The notes under the pieces are model-generated. The model was given only the letters and a program-made list of their open reading frames with translations. It made no database searches and was not told the DNA's origin. A stretch of 14,623 bases of DNA, taken from an uncultured Faecalibacterium sp. (GTDB lineage Bacteria; Bacillota; Clostridia; Oscillospirales; Ruminococcaceae). The DNA lies in NCBI GenBank assembly GCA_945982465.1, contig CAMFSB010000011.1, forward strand, positions 1-14,623, written 5' to 3'. Of the stretch, positions 1-7,476 are shown one piece after another (within the stretch, counting starts at the first letter, position 1; each line of letters begins with the position of its first letter). Position numbers and translations under genes: made by a program.

Positions 1-1239
1 GGACCGCTCCAGCCCCTTTGCCAGCCGCCAGGCCAACTCCAGCGCGTACTGGGCCGCCCGCTGCCGCACGATCTCCCGGTCCGCGTGCAGGATCAGCACC
101 CGCTTGACGTAGGCGCCGCGCGCGTCCGCGGCGGCCAGATACACCGTGCCCACCGGGCGCACTTCGTCGCCGCCGGTGGGGCCGGCCACGCCGGTGACCG
201 CCACGGCCAGGTCTGCCCCGGCCGCCTGCCGCGCGCCCAGCGCCATCCGGGCTGCCACCGGGCCGGACACCACATTGTACCGTTCGATCACGGCCGGGTC
301 CACGCCCAGCAGTTGGGTCTTGGCGGCCTCCCAATAGGTAACAAAGCCGTAGCCGAATACATCGCTGGCGCCGGGTACCGCCGTGATGCGCTGGGCGATC
401 AGGCCGCCGGTGCAGCTTTCGGCCGCGGCCAGGGTCAGGCCCTGCTGGCGCAGCGTGTGCACCAGCGTATGTTCCAGCCCGGGCACGTTTTCATCATACA
501 CGGCGTCGCCCAGAATTTCATAGAACTTTTTGGCGGATTCCCGGCACATTTTTTCGCCCTCTTCGGCGGTATGCGCCCGGGCGGTGATGCGGATCTCGCA
601 TTCGCCGGTCTTGCAGTAAATGGCGGCGGTGGGATTTTCGGCTTCCAGCAGCGGGGCAATGCGGCTTTCGATGCTGCTTTCGCCGCCCAGCACCCGCAGC
701 GTGGTGGAGTGCAGCGTGCAGCCCGTCTGCGCCAGCAGCAGAGGGCGCACACCCTGCCGCCACATGGCTTTCATCTCATGGGGCACGCCGGGCATGAGCA
801 CGGCCATTTTCCCGTTTTGCTCAAACCACGCACCGGGCGCCGTGCCGCAGGTGTTGGGGATCTTTTTGCCGTGTACCGGCACCATGGCCTGCTTGCGGTT
901 GTTTTCGGTGGCGGCGCGGCCGGTGCGGGTAAAAAAACCCGTGATCTTGGCCCATTCCTCCGGGTCAAAGCGCAGCGTGTCGCCATAGCAGGCGGCCACG
1001 GTCTCTTTGGTCAGGTCATCCGCCGTGGGGCCGAGCCCGCCTGTGAACACCAACAGATCGCACCGGGCCTTGGCGCTGTTGACCCATTCGGCCAGCCGGG
1101 CCGGGTTATCGCCGATGGTGCTCTGCCGCTGGACGGTAATGCCCAGATCGGCCAGCTCCCGGCTCAAAAATTGTGCGTTGGTGTTGACGATGTTGCCCAA
1201 AAGCAGCTCGGTGCCCACGCTGATCAGTTCTGCGATCAT
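1..1239 (-). CDS. cinA: CinA family protein (MoCF-like domain plus nicotinamide-nucleotide amidohydrolase domain), 3' end cut by window edge
   Basis: Seen: the frame is open for 413 codons from ATG at 1237-1239 to the window edge. The N-terminal half is a molybdopterin-binding-like (COG1058) domain with TGGLGPTADD at residues 66-75 and PGVPHEM near 150. The C-terminal half is a PncC-type domain with AESCTGG at about 273-279 and VTGVAGPTGG at 348-357. Family proteins are usually about 410-420 residues, so only the last few are missing. Known: the PncC domain deamidates NMN to NaMN in pyridine nucleotide salvage, and the N-terminal domain of some CinA proteins is an ADP-ribose/CoA pyrophosphatase. 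The protein is cytosolic. The start codon overlaps the thiI stop (ATGA), and GAGGTGG seven bases upstream lies inside thiI, so the two are translationally coupled. A competence role is not implied by this context. Confidence 0.95.
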   Translation of the reverse strand, partial: MIAELISVGTELLLGNIVNTNAQFLSRELADLGITVQRQSTIGDNPARLAEWVNSAKARCDLLVFTGGLGPTADDLTKETVAACYGDTLRFDPEEWAKITGFFTRTGRAATENNRKQAMVPVHGKKIPNTCGTAPGAWFEQNGKMAVLMPGVPHEMKAMWRQGVRPLLLAQTGCTLHSTTLRVLGGESSIESRIAPLLEAENPTAAIYCKTGECEIRITARAHTAEEGEKMCRESAKKFYEILGDAVYDENVPGLEHTLVHTLRQQGLTLAAAESCTGGLIAQRITAVPGASDVFGYGFVTYWEAAKTQLLGVDPAVIERYNVVSGPVAARMALGARQAAGADLAVAVTGVAGPTGGDEVRPVGTVYLAAADARGAYVKRVLILHADREIVRQRAAQYALELAWRLAKGLERS

Positions 1240-2432
1240 TCAAAATCCACCTCGTCCCCGATCCGGATGCGGATCTTTTCGGCATTGCGCGCGGCCTGCT
1301 CTTCCAGTGCGGCCAGCTCCGGCATAGAGGCCTCCGCCGCCAGGATCTCCGCCAGCTCCGGGCGGATCTTCGGGTGCGGCGGCGTAAAGATGGTGCAGCA
1401 GTCCTCATAGGGCAGGATGCTGGTCTCAAACGTACCGATGGCGCGGGCCGTTTCGATGATCTCGGTTTTATCCAGGCCGATCAGCGGGCGCAGCACGGGC
1501 AGGTCCTGCGCGGTGTCGGTGCATTGCAGCGCCTGCACGGTCTGGCTGGCCACCTGGGCCAGGCTTTCGCCCGTGACCAGCGCCTCGCAGCCGGTGTGCC
1601 GGGCAATGGCGTTGGCAATGCGCATCATGCTGCGGCGCATCAGTACTGTGAACAGCATGCTGGGGGCGTTGTCTCGGATATACTCCTGCGGCTTTGTATA
1701 CGGCACCACATACAGCGTGCAGCCGCCGGTGTACACGCTGGTCAGCTGGGCCAGCGCCTTTACCTTGAGCCTGGCGCGCTCGGAGGTATACGGCGGCGAG
1801 GCAAAATGCACATGGTGCAGCGCCAGGCCCCGCTTGGCCATGCGGTAGGCGGCCACCGGGCTGTCGATGCCGCCGGACAGCAGGTTCAGCGCGCGGCCGC
1901 TGGTGCCCACGGGCAGGCCGCCCGCACCGGGCTTTTTGGGGCCGTGGATGTACGCGCCGTAATCGCGGATCTCCACAATGACCTTGAACTGGGGCTGGTG
2001 CACATCCACCCGCAGGTAGTTGTGCCGTTCCAGCAGGTAGGCGCCCAGTTCCCGCATCAATTCGGGGCTTTTCATGGGGAAGTTTTTATCCGAACGCCTG
2101 GCTTCCACCTTGAATGTTTTTACAGTTCGTAGATTTTCGCCCAAATATTCCTCTGCAGTGCGGCAAATGACCGCAAAATCCTTTTCGCACACCACGCTGC
2201 GGCTGACCGCGGCCAGGCCGAACACCTTGCTCACCCGGTCGTAGGCGGTGTCCATGTCGATCTCATCGCTCTGCGGCTCCATGTAAAAGGTGGACTGGGC
2301 GCAGTAAATGCGGAATGGTCCCAGGTCCTTCAGGCGGTAGCGCAGGATCTTGAGCAGCGCGCTTTCAAACTGGTTTTTGTTCAGGCCTTTCAGGCTCATT
2401 TCGCCCTGATAGCCCATCAGCACTTCTTTCAT
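1236..2432 (-). CDS. thiI: tRNA 4-thiouridine synthase ThiI (no rhodanese domain)
   Basis: The 398-residue protein has a ferredoxin-like/THUMP N-terminal half (about 1-165) and a PP-loop ATPase half with SGGIDSP at 186-192. ThiI adenylates U8 of tRNA and inserts sulfur, and in many bacteria it also supplies sulfur for the thiamine thiazole. The length matches the short Bacillus-type ThiI, which lacks the C-terminal rhodanese domain of the E. coli enzyme. A PYEDCCTIF segment at 341-349 carries the conserved cysteine pair region. I chose ATG at 2430-2432 because GAGGG sits seven bases upstream and family homology begins at MKEVLMGYQGE. A longer open frame from 2489 would overlap the desulfurase stop and has no support. 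The desulfurase immediately upstream is the expected persulfide donor, as in the nifZ-thiI pair of Bacillus subtilis. The stop overlaps the cinA start by four bases. Confidence 0.96.
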   Translation of the reverse strand: MKEVLMGYQGEMSLKGLNKNQFESALLKILRYRLKDLGPFRIYCAQSTFYMEPQSDEIDMDTAYDRVSKVFGLAAVSRSVVCEKDFAVICRTAEEYLGENLRTVKTFKVEARRSDKNFPMKSPELMRELGAYLLERHNYLRVDVHQPQFKVIVEIRDYGAYIHGPKKPGAGGLPVGTSGRALNLLSGGIDSPVAAYRMAKRGLALHHVHFASPPYTSERARLKVKALAQLTSVYTGGCTLYVVPYTKPQEYIRDNAPSMLFTVLMRRSMMRIANAIARHTGCEALVTGESLAQVASQTVQALQCTDTAQDLPVLRPLIGLDKTEIIETARAIGTFETSILPYEDCCTIFTPPHPKIRPELAEILAAEASMPELAALEEQAARNAEKIRIRIGDEVDFE

Positions 2433-2495
2433 CGGTTTTCCCTCGTTTGGTTCGGTTTGTTTCGGCGCGCAAGGTGCCGCGCCGAGCAATTGAGT

Positions 2496-3641
2496 TTACA
2501 GCCTTTGCAGCGTGCGCATGCCGTCGGCAAAGGCGTTCAGGAACGCATCCACGTCCTCGGGAGTGTTCTCCGCGCAGAACGACACGCGGATGGCCGTGCG
2601 GATGCGCCGGTCGTCCAGCCCCATAGCCCCCAGCGTATGGCTCAAAGCGCCCTTGTCGCAGGCCGAGCCGGTGGAGATATAAACGCCCCGTTCCGACAAA
2701 AAGTTCAGCATGGTCTGGCTGTTGATGACATTCTCGGAGAAATTCAGCACCTCGGGCACCGCGCTGTCGGGGCTGTTGATGGTCACCTCGGGGAAAGCGG
2801 CCAGCCCCTGCCGCAGCCGTTGGTTCAGCGCGCGGATGTGGGCGGTGCGGGCCGGCATATTCTTTGCCAGCCGTTGGGCCGCCGCCGCCAGACCAATGGC
2901 ATAGGGCAGGTTTTCGGTGCCGGGGCGCTTTTCCCGTTCCTGCTCCCCGCCGGTATAGGGCGGGGTAAAGGTCTGGAAGTATTTTTCGCTCACATACAGC
3001 GCGCCCACGCCCTTGGGTGCGTGGATCTTATGGCCGCTGACGGTGAGCGTATCAATGTTGGCCAGTTTGATGGGCACGCGCATCCACGCCTGCACCGCGT
3101 CCACATGGACAGCGCAGCGGGGATTGGCCGCCTTGACGCCGGCGGCCAGGCGCTCCACGTCGTTGCGCGCGCCGGTCTCGTTGTTCACCAGCATACAGGC
3201 CACCAGAATGGTGTTTTTATCCACCCGGGCCAGCAGCTCGTTCACATCCAGCGTGCCGTCGGCGCGGGGCGGCACAAACACCACATCGTATCCCTCGTCA
3301 GCCAGCCGGCGGGCCGGCTTGTAGACGCTGGGGTGCTCAAAGCCGGACACCACAATGCGCCTGCCGTAATGCTTGCTTTTGGCCGCGCCCAGCACCGCCA
3401 TGTTGTTGCCCTCGCTGCCGCAGGAGGTAAAATACAGCTCCCCGGTTTTGCAGCCCAGCGTTTTGGCCACGGCGGCGCGGGCCGCGCGCAGGGCCTGCTC
3501 GCTGTGCACGCCCGGGCCGTACAGGCTGGAGGGGTTGGCCCAGTGGGTGAGCATGGCCGTGTGGATGGCATCGGCCACCTCGGGCGCCACGATGGTGGTG
3601 GCGGCGTTGTCCAGATAGTGAAGATTTGCATCCTGCAGCAT
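2496..3641 (-). CDS. NifS/IscS-like cysteine desulfurase (dedicated sulfur donor for ThiI)
   Basis: This 381-residue PLP-dependent class V aminotransferase-fold enzyme converts cysteine to alanine and holds a persulfide for transfer. Visible landmarks are YLDNAATT at 9-16, His104 in FEHPSVYKP, Asp181 in HVDAVQAW, the PLP lysine Lys205 in SGHKIHAPKG, RPGTEN at 239-244, and the catalytic Cys328 in STGSACDKG. ATG at 3639-3641 is preceded by AAGGAA and matches the family start; an upstream extension would run through the promoter. It leads an operon with thiI (63-base gap) and cinA. Position next to thiI suggests a NifZ-type role in tRNA thiolation rather than general Fe-S assembly, since no iscU/sufU scaffold is in view. 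The paralogue assignment (NifZ-like or IscS-like) is inference, so no symbol is given. Confidence 0.94.
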   Translation of the reverse strand: MLQDANLHYLDNAATTIVAPEVADAIHTAMLTHWANPSSLYGPGVHSEQALRAARAAVAKTLGCKTGELYFTSCGSEGNNMAVLGAAKSKHYGRRIVVSGFEHPSVYKPARRLADEGYDVVFVPPRADGTLDVNELLARVDKNTILVACMLVNNETGARNDVERLAAGVKAANPRCAVHVDAVQAWMRVPIKLANIDTLTVSGHKIHAPKGVGALYVSEKYFQTFTPPYTGGEQEREKRPGTENLPYAIGLAAAAQRLAKNMPARTAHIRALNQRLRQGLAAFPEVTINSPDSAVPEVLNFSENVINSQTMLNFLSERGVYISTGSACDKGALSHTLGAMGLDDRRIRTAIRVSFCAENTPEDVDAFLNAFADGMRTLQRL

Positions 3642-3702
3642 AGAAGTTCCTTGCTTTCCGCACCTTTGTACAAAGCACAAAGGGCATAATGATACAGTAT
3701 GT

Positions 3703-3731
3703 ATTATATACCATTCCGCCCGCGGCGGCAA
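3703..3731 (-). promoter_or_regulatory. Sigma-A promoter for the desulfurase-thiI-cinA operon
   Basis: On the minus strand, TTGCCG (3726-3731) and a perfect TATAAT (3703-3708) are separated by exactly 17 bases, with a TG three bases before the -10. Transcription would start near 3696, giving a leader of roughly 55 bases before the ATG at 3641. The A+T-rich -10 stands out from its G+C-rich surroundings. No operator repeat is evident. Confidence 0.78.
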
Positions 3732-3768
3732 GGTGGCAAACGGCAAAGGCAGCGCGCCCAAATACCCG

Positions 3769-3798
3769 TTGACAAAGCGGCGGCGGGTGTGTTATGAT
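3769..3798 (+). promoter_or_regulatory. Sigma-A promoter for the riboswitch-transporter-fhs unit
   Basis: TTGACA (3769-3774), an 18-base spacer, then TATGAT (3793-3798). The predicted start near 3805 lies just upstream of the riboswitch first helix at 3812, which is the expected arrangement. It is divergent from the promoter at 3703-3731, with 37 bases between the two -35 boxes. Confidence 0.8.
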
Positions 3799-3811
3799 GG
3801 TCGCACAGGTT

Positions 3812-3887
3812 CCGCTTGCTGACGGATGATCGTGGGGCACCACGGTGTAAGCGGGGCACGCCTGTTTGATTGCCGACCGTCTGGGCA
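3812..3887 (+). promoter_or_regulatory. ZTP (pfl) riboswitch aptamer
   Basis: Seen: CCGCTT (3812-3817) pairs with AAGCGG (3849-3854) as a closing helix. Inside it is a perfect hairpin CGTGG-GGCA-CCACG (3831-3844). After a short linker comes GCCGACCGTCTGGGCA (3872-3887), which matches the highly conserved 3' segment of the pfl motif. Known: this RNA binds ZTP/ZMP, the purine intermediates that accumulate when 10-formyl-THF is short, and turns on one-carbon and purine genes. The next genes are a formate-family transporter and fhs, typical targets. The call rests on recalled consensus and visible pairing, not a covariance-model score. Confidence 0.87.
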
Positions 3888-3923
3888 GCTTGCGCGGGTA
3901 CGCGCAGGCTGCCCTTTTGTTTT
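3883..3923 (+). terminator. Riboswitch-controlled intrinsic terminator
   Basis: GGGCAGCTTGCGCG (3883-3896) pairs with CGCGCAGGCTGCCC (3901-3914) across a GGTA loop. The 14-bp stem has one G-T wobble and is followed by TTTTGTTTT. Its 5' arm is the GGGC of the conserved aptamer segment CTGGGC, so ligand binding and terminator formation should exclude each other. This is the standard ON-switch layout for ZTP riboswitches: with ZTP bound, transcription reads on to 3973. Confidence 0.88.
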
Positions 3924-3972
3924 GCCGGGCGCGCTATGTGCGCAGCCCCGGCCGAAAGGAGCGATCGTTCCG

Positions 3973-4743
3973 ATGTATGCCGACACCTGCAGCGCACTGG
4001 CTGCCGCGGCCAAGAACAAAATAGCCCTGCTCAAAGCGCGCCCGGCCGCGTTTTTCCTCTCGTCGGTGCAGGCCGGCGTGTATGTCGCTTTCGGCGGCAT
4101 CGTGTTCCTTTCAACCGGCGGCTTTCTCACCGCGGCAGGCTATCCGGCCGCCAAATTTTTGGCCGGGCTGACCTTTTCGGCGGCGCTGAGCCTGGTTTTG
4201 ATGGCGGGGTGTGACCTGTTCACGGGCAACAACCTGACGCTGGGCATGGGGCTTTTGGAGCGCACGGTCACGCTGCGGCAGGCGTTGGCTGCCTGGGGCG
4301 TGTGCTGGCTGGGCAATCTGGCGGGCAGCGTGGGCGCGGCGCTGCTGTTTTACGCCGCGGGCCTTGCCGGGGCCGAGGCCACCGCCGCCTACACGGCCAC
4401 GGTGGCGCTGGGCAAGGTGAGCGCCGGGGCCGGGGCGCTGTTTGCACGGGGCGTGCTGTGCAACATCTGCGTGTGCCTGGCCGTGTGGTGCGGCAGCCGC
4501 ATGAAAAGCGAAAGCGGCAAGCTCATCATGGTGGTGTGGTGCATCCTGGTGTTCATGCTCAGCGGCTTTGAGCACAGCGTGGCCAACATGTGCATCCTGC
4601 CGCTGGCACTTTTGACCGGCGCGCCGGGCGTAACGCTGGCCGGCACGGCGTACAACCTGCTGGCGGTGACGCTGGGCAACCTGGCCGGCGGCTTTGCAGG
4701 CGTGGCGCTGCCCTACTGGCTCATCAGCCGCCCAAAGCGCTGA
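3973..4743 (+). CDS. Formate/nitrite transporter (FNT) family channel
   Basis: The 256-residue integral membrane protein has the FNT fold of about six helices. Family landmarks are AGVYVAFGG (34-42), the LFTGNN loop (82-87), the broken-helix segment LCNICVCLAVW (162-172), and GFEHSVANM (198-206) with the central pore His201. FNT proteins pass formate, nitrite or hydrosulfide. A formate substrate is inferred from fhs directly downstream and the ZTP riboswitch upstream, which together argue for uptake to feed one-carbon metabolism rather than export beside a pyruvate formate-lyase. I took ATG at 3973 because homology begins there and GAAAGGAG lies about 11 bases upstream. An in-frame extension to 3826 would run through the riboswitch. 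Symbols such as focA or fdhC are plausible but not decided by sequence. Confidence 0.92.
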   Translation: MYADTCSALAAAAKNKIALLKARPAAFFLSSVQAGVYVAFGGIVFLSTGGFLTAAGYPAAKFLAGLTFSAALSLVLMAGCDLFTGNNLTLGMGLLERTVTLRQALAAWGVCWLGNLAGSVGAALLFYAAGLAGAEATAAYTATVALGKVSAGAGALFARGVLCNICVCLAVWCGSRMKSESGKLIMVVWCILVFMLSGFEHSVANMCILPLALLTGAPGVTLAGTAYNLLAVTLGNLAGGFAGVALPYWLISRPKR

Positions 4744-4757
4744 CTGTTTTGTTCCCC

Positions 4758-4775
4758 CGGCCGGGTGGCCGTTTT
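4758..4775 (+). terminator. Weak hairpin plus T-run between transporter and fhs
   Basis: CGGCC-GGGT-GGCCG (4758-4771) is followed by TTTTGATTGTT. With a five-pair stem it could at most attenuate readthrough into fhs. No separate fhs promoter is evident in the 85-base gap, so some readthrough is required. Confidence 0.35.
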
Positions 4776-4828
4776 GATTGTTGATCCGCTTTTCCATCGC
4801 TGACGTTTTTTGAAAGGAAGATGCCATT

Positions 4829-6490
4829 ATGATGTCTGATATCGAGATCGCCCAGGCCGCACACATGAAACCCATCACCGAGGTGGCCGCCAGCCTGGGC
4901 CTGGCGGATGAGGACGTGATCCCCTACGGCCGCTACAAGGCCAAGATCAACCACCGCCTGATCCACAAGGCCGCCCAGCAGGGCAAGCTGATCCTGGTCA
5001 CGGCCATCAGCCCCACCCCGGCTGGCGAAGGCAAGACCACCACCAGCGTGGGCCTGGCCGATGCGCTGTGCGCTATGGGCAAAAAGACCATGCTGTGCCT
5101 GCGCGAGCCGTCGCTGGGCCCGGTGTTCGGCAGCAAGGGCGGCGCGGCCGGCGGCGGCTACGCCCAGGTGGTGCCCATGGAGGATATCAACCTGCATTTT
5201 ACCGGCGACCTGCACGCCATCGGCACGGCCAACAACCTGCTGGCCGCCATGATCGACAACTCCATCCAGCAGGGCAACCCGCTGAACATCGACCCCCGCC
5301 GCGTGACCTGGAAGCGCTGCATGGACATGAACGACCGTCAGCTGCGCTTTATTGTGGACGGCCTGGGCGGCAAGGTGAACGGCACCCCCCGCGAGGACGG
5401 CTTTGACATCACCGTTGCCAGCGAGATCATGGCGATCTTCTGCCTGGCCACCAGCATCAGCGACCTGAAAGACCGGCTTTCGCGCATTGTGTGCGCCTAC
5501 ACCTACGACGGCAAGCCCGTCACCGCCGGGGACATCGGCGCGGCCGGCGCCATGACCGCCCTGCTGAAAGATGCCATCGACCCCAACCTGGTGCAGACGC
5601 TGGAAAATAACCCCGCCATCATCCACGGCGGCCCCTTTGCCAACATCGCCCACGGCTGCAACAGCGTGATGGCCACCAAGCTCAGCCTGTCGCTGGCAGA
5701 TTATGTGGTCACCGAGGCCGGCTTCGGCGCTGATCTGGGCGCGGAGAAATTTTTGGACATCAAGTGCCGCAAGGCGGGCATCGCCCCCTCGGCCGTGGTG
5801 CTGGTGGCCACGGTGCGCGCACTGAAGAGCCACGGCGGCGTGGCCAAGGCCGACCTGAACGCCCCCAACCTGGAGGCCGTGAAAAAGGGCATCGCCAACC
5901 TGGGCCGCCACATCGACAACATGAAAAACCAGTTCGGCCTGCCCGTGGTGGTGGCGGTCAACGCCTTCCCCACCGATACCGCCGAGGAGCAGCAGTATGT
6001 GATTGACTACTGCGCCGGTATGGGCGTACCCTGCGCGCTGAGCGAGGTGTTCGCCAAGGGCGGCGAGGGCGGCAAGGCTCTGGCCGAGCAGGTGCTGGCC
6101 GTGATGGAGGACCGCCCCATCCAGTTCACCTACCCGCTGGACGCTCCGCTGAAAGACAAGATCGAGGCGGTAGCCAAAAAGATCTACCGCGCGGGCAGCG
6201 TGAACTACTCGGCCGCGGCCGCCTAAACGCTGGCCGAGTTGACCGAAATGGGCTACGGCGATCTGCCGGTGTGCATTGCCAAAACGCAGTACAGCTTCAG
6301 CGACAACGCCAAGCTTCTGGCCGCCCCCGAGGGCTTTGCCATGGAGGTGCGCGAGGTGCGGCTTTCGGCCGGCGCGGGCTTTGTGGTGGTGATCTGCGGC
6401 AGCATTATGACCATGCCCGGCCTGCCCAAAAAGCCCGCCGCCGTCAACATTGACGTGGACGCCGACGGCCGGATCAGCGGTCTGTTCTGA
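4829..6490 (+). pseudogene. fhs: Formate-tetrahydrofolate ligase, interrupted by one in-frame stop
   Basis: Fhs makes 10-formyl-THF from formate, ATP and THF in the cytosol. Signatures are the P-loop TPAGEGKTT (63-71), [14 protein letters not shown] and [12 protein letters not shown]. The frame reads for 465 codons, hits TAA at 6224-6226, then continues in the same frame with family sequence ([33 protein letters not shown]) to a proper stop at 6488-6490. Total length would be 553 residues, close to the usual 556, so nothing else is lost. The stop falls in a stretch where relatives often carry Gln or Lys, so a single CAA or AAA to TAA change explains it. ATG at 4829 or 4832 is served by AGGAAG at 4815-4820. 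The truncated product lacks about 88 C-terminal residues and is probably inactive. A TTG at 6239 could start a C-terminal piece, but I see no ribosome site. A sequencing error cannot be excluded. Confidence 0.9.
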
Positions 6491-6511
6491 TTTTCTTGCT
6501 CAACCGGGCAA

Positions 6512-6556
6512 AACAAGCCCCGGGCAGCCTGTACAACAGGCTGCCCGGGGCTTGTT
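6512..6556. terminator. Bidirectional intrinsic terminator between converging genes
   Basis: A perfect 21-bp inverted repeat (6512-6532 with 6536-6556) has a three-base ACA loop. The core is GCCCCGGGCAGCCTG. On the minus strand the 3' arm ends in TTGTTTTG; on the plus strand it ends in CTTGTTCTATTG. It lies 21 bases past the true fhs stop and 17 bases from the hydrolase stop, so it can end both transcripts. Its place after 6490, not after 6226, supports 6490 as the original fhs end. Confidence 0.85.
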
Positions 6557-6573
6557 CTATTGATGGATGGGAG

Positions 6574-7463
6574 TTACGCTTCGCAGTGCGCCAGCACAAA
6601 GGCCGCCATTTCGTCCAGGCAGTCCTCACACTGGGGGTAGACGCCGGTGTTGTCGATGTAGGCGTGGCCAAAGCCCTTGTACAGCACCATTTGGGTCTCC
6701 ACCCCGGCACGGTGCAGCTTGACGCCGTAGCCCAGGGTCTCCAGCTTCAAAAAGTCGTGCGCGCCCACGGGCAGGAAGGTGGGCGGGTGGTTGGCTGGGT
6801 CGCGGGTGTAGGGGTTCAGGTAATCATTTTGCACGTCAGCCGTGCCCAGAATGGGTTCCAGCCCGGCGGTCATGCCGCCGAACATGCCGATCATCTTGGA
6901 CAGGCCCCGCTTCTGGCTGGGCGTCATTTCAAACTGATCCATGCTGGGGTGGAACAGCTCGTCCTTTACGCCCGCCATGTTCAGCGTGGGGTACAGCAGC
7001 AGCTGGCCCTTGACCAGATTGCCGCCATCCTCCCGATCCCGGGTGGTGCAGTACTGGGTCAGGTTGCCGCCCGCGCTGTCGCCGGCGACAAAGATATGAT
7101 CCGGATCGCCGCCAAAGGAAGCGGCGTTCTCCCCGATCCACTGCAGCACCCGGTAGCAGTCCTCGTGGCCGATGGGATAGGGGTTTTCCGGCGCAAGGCG
7201 GTAATCCGGCGACACGGCGCACAGGCCCGACTTCGCCACGAACATCTTGACCGCTTCCTCCACCACATCGGGCGAGCCGCCGAAAAAGCCGCCGCCGTGG
7301 ATGTAATACAGAATGCCCTTGCACACAGCGTCCCTAGCGGGCTTATAGATGCGGACGGGGATCTCGTAGCCGTCCTGCGCCGCACCGGCGCGCCGTGGTA
7401 ATCCTCCGTCTTCTGCCGCTACTTCAGCGCCTGCACCAGCTGCTCATCGTATTGTTTGCTCAT
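6574..7463 (-). pseudogene. Alpha/beta hydrolase (acetyl esterase/lipase, Aes-like), broken by a stop and a frameshift
   Basis: The body (7326 down to 6574) is a clear esterase of the hormone-sensitive-lipase group. It shows HGGGFFGG (oxyanion hole), DYRLAPE, GDSAGGN with the nucleophile Ser, GAHDFL with the acid, and GHAYID with the His. The true start is ATG at 7461-7463, with TAAGGAG nine bases upstream overlapping the GH3 stop. From there the frame reads MSKQYDEQLVQALK, then meets TAG at 7419-7421. The next residues (RQKTEDYHGAPV) are still sensible, but near 7376-7386 the reading shifts: DGYEIPVRIYKPARDAVCKG lies in another frame. The span is 890 bases, one short of 297 codons, so a one-base deletion fits. 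Re-initiation at GTG 7326 would lose the N-terminal strands. An intact relative would deacylate small esters, perhaps acetylated sugars given its GH3 neighbour. Confidence 0.85.
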
Positions 7464-7476
7464 TGCTTTTTACTCC

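Noticed and set aside
2463..2484. Hairpin CGGCGCG/CGCGCCG in the desulfurase-thiI gap, considered as a terminator
   Set aside because: No T-run follows it on the minus strand (AAACAAACC instead), and thiI is expected to be co-transcribed.
2457..3689. A 410-codon plus-strand frame opposite the cysteine desulfurase
   Set aside because: It has no family features, while the minus strand shows all desulfurase catalytic residues.
3826..3972. N-terminal extension of the FNT transporter from an upstream in-frame start
   Set aside because: It would translate the riboswitch and terminator, and FNT homology begins at 3973.
6224..6226. Programmed recoding (selenocysteine or readthrough) at the fhs stop
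   Set aside because: The codon is TAA, not TGA. No selenocysteine-insertion-type hairpin follows it, and Fhs enzymes are not known to use recoding. Mutation or error is simpler.
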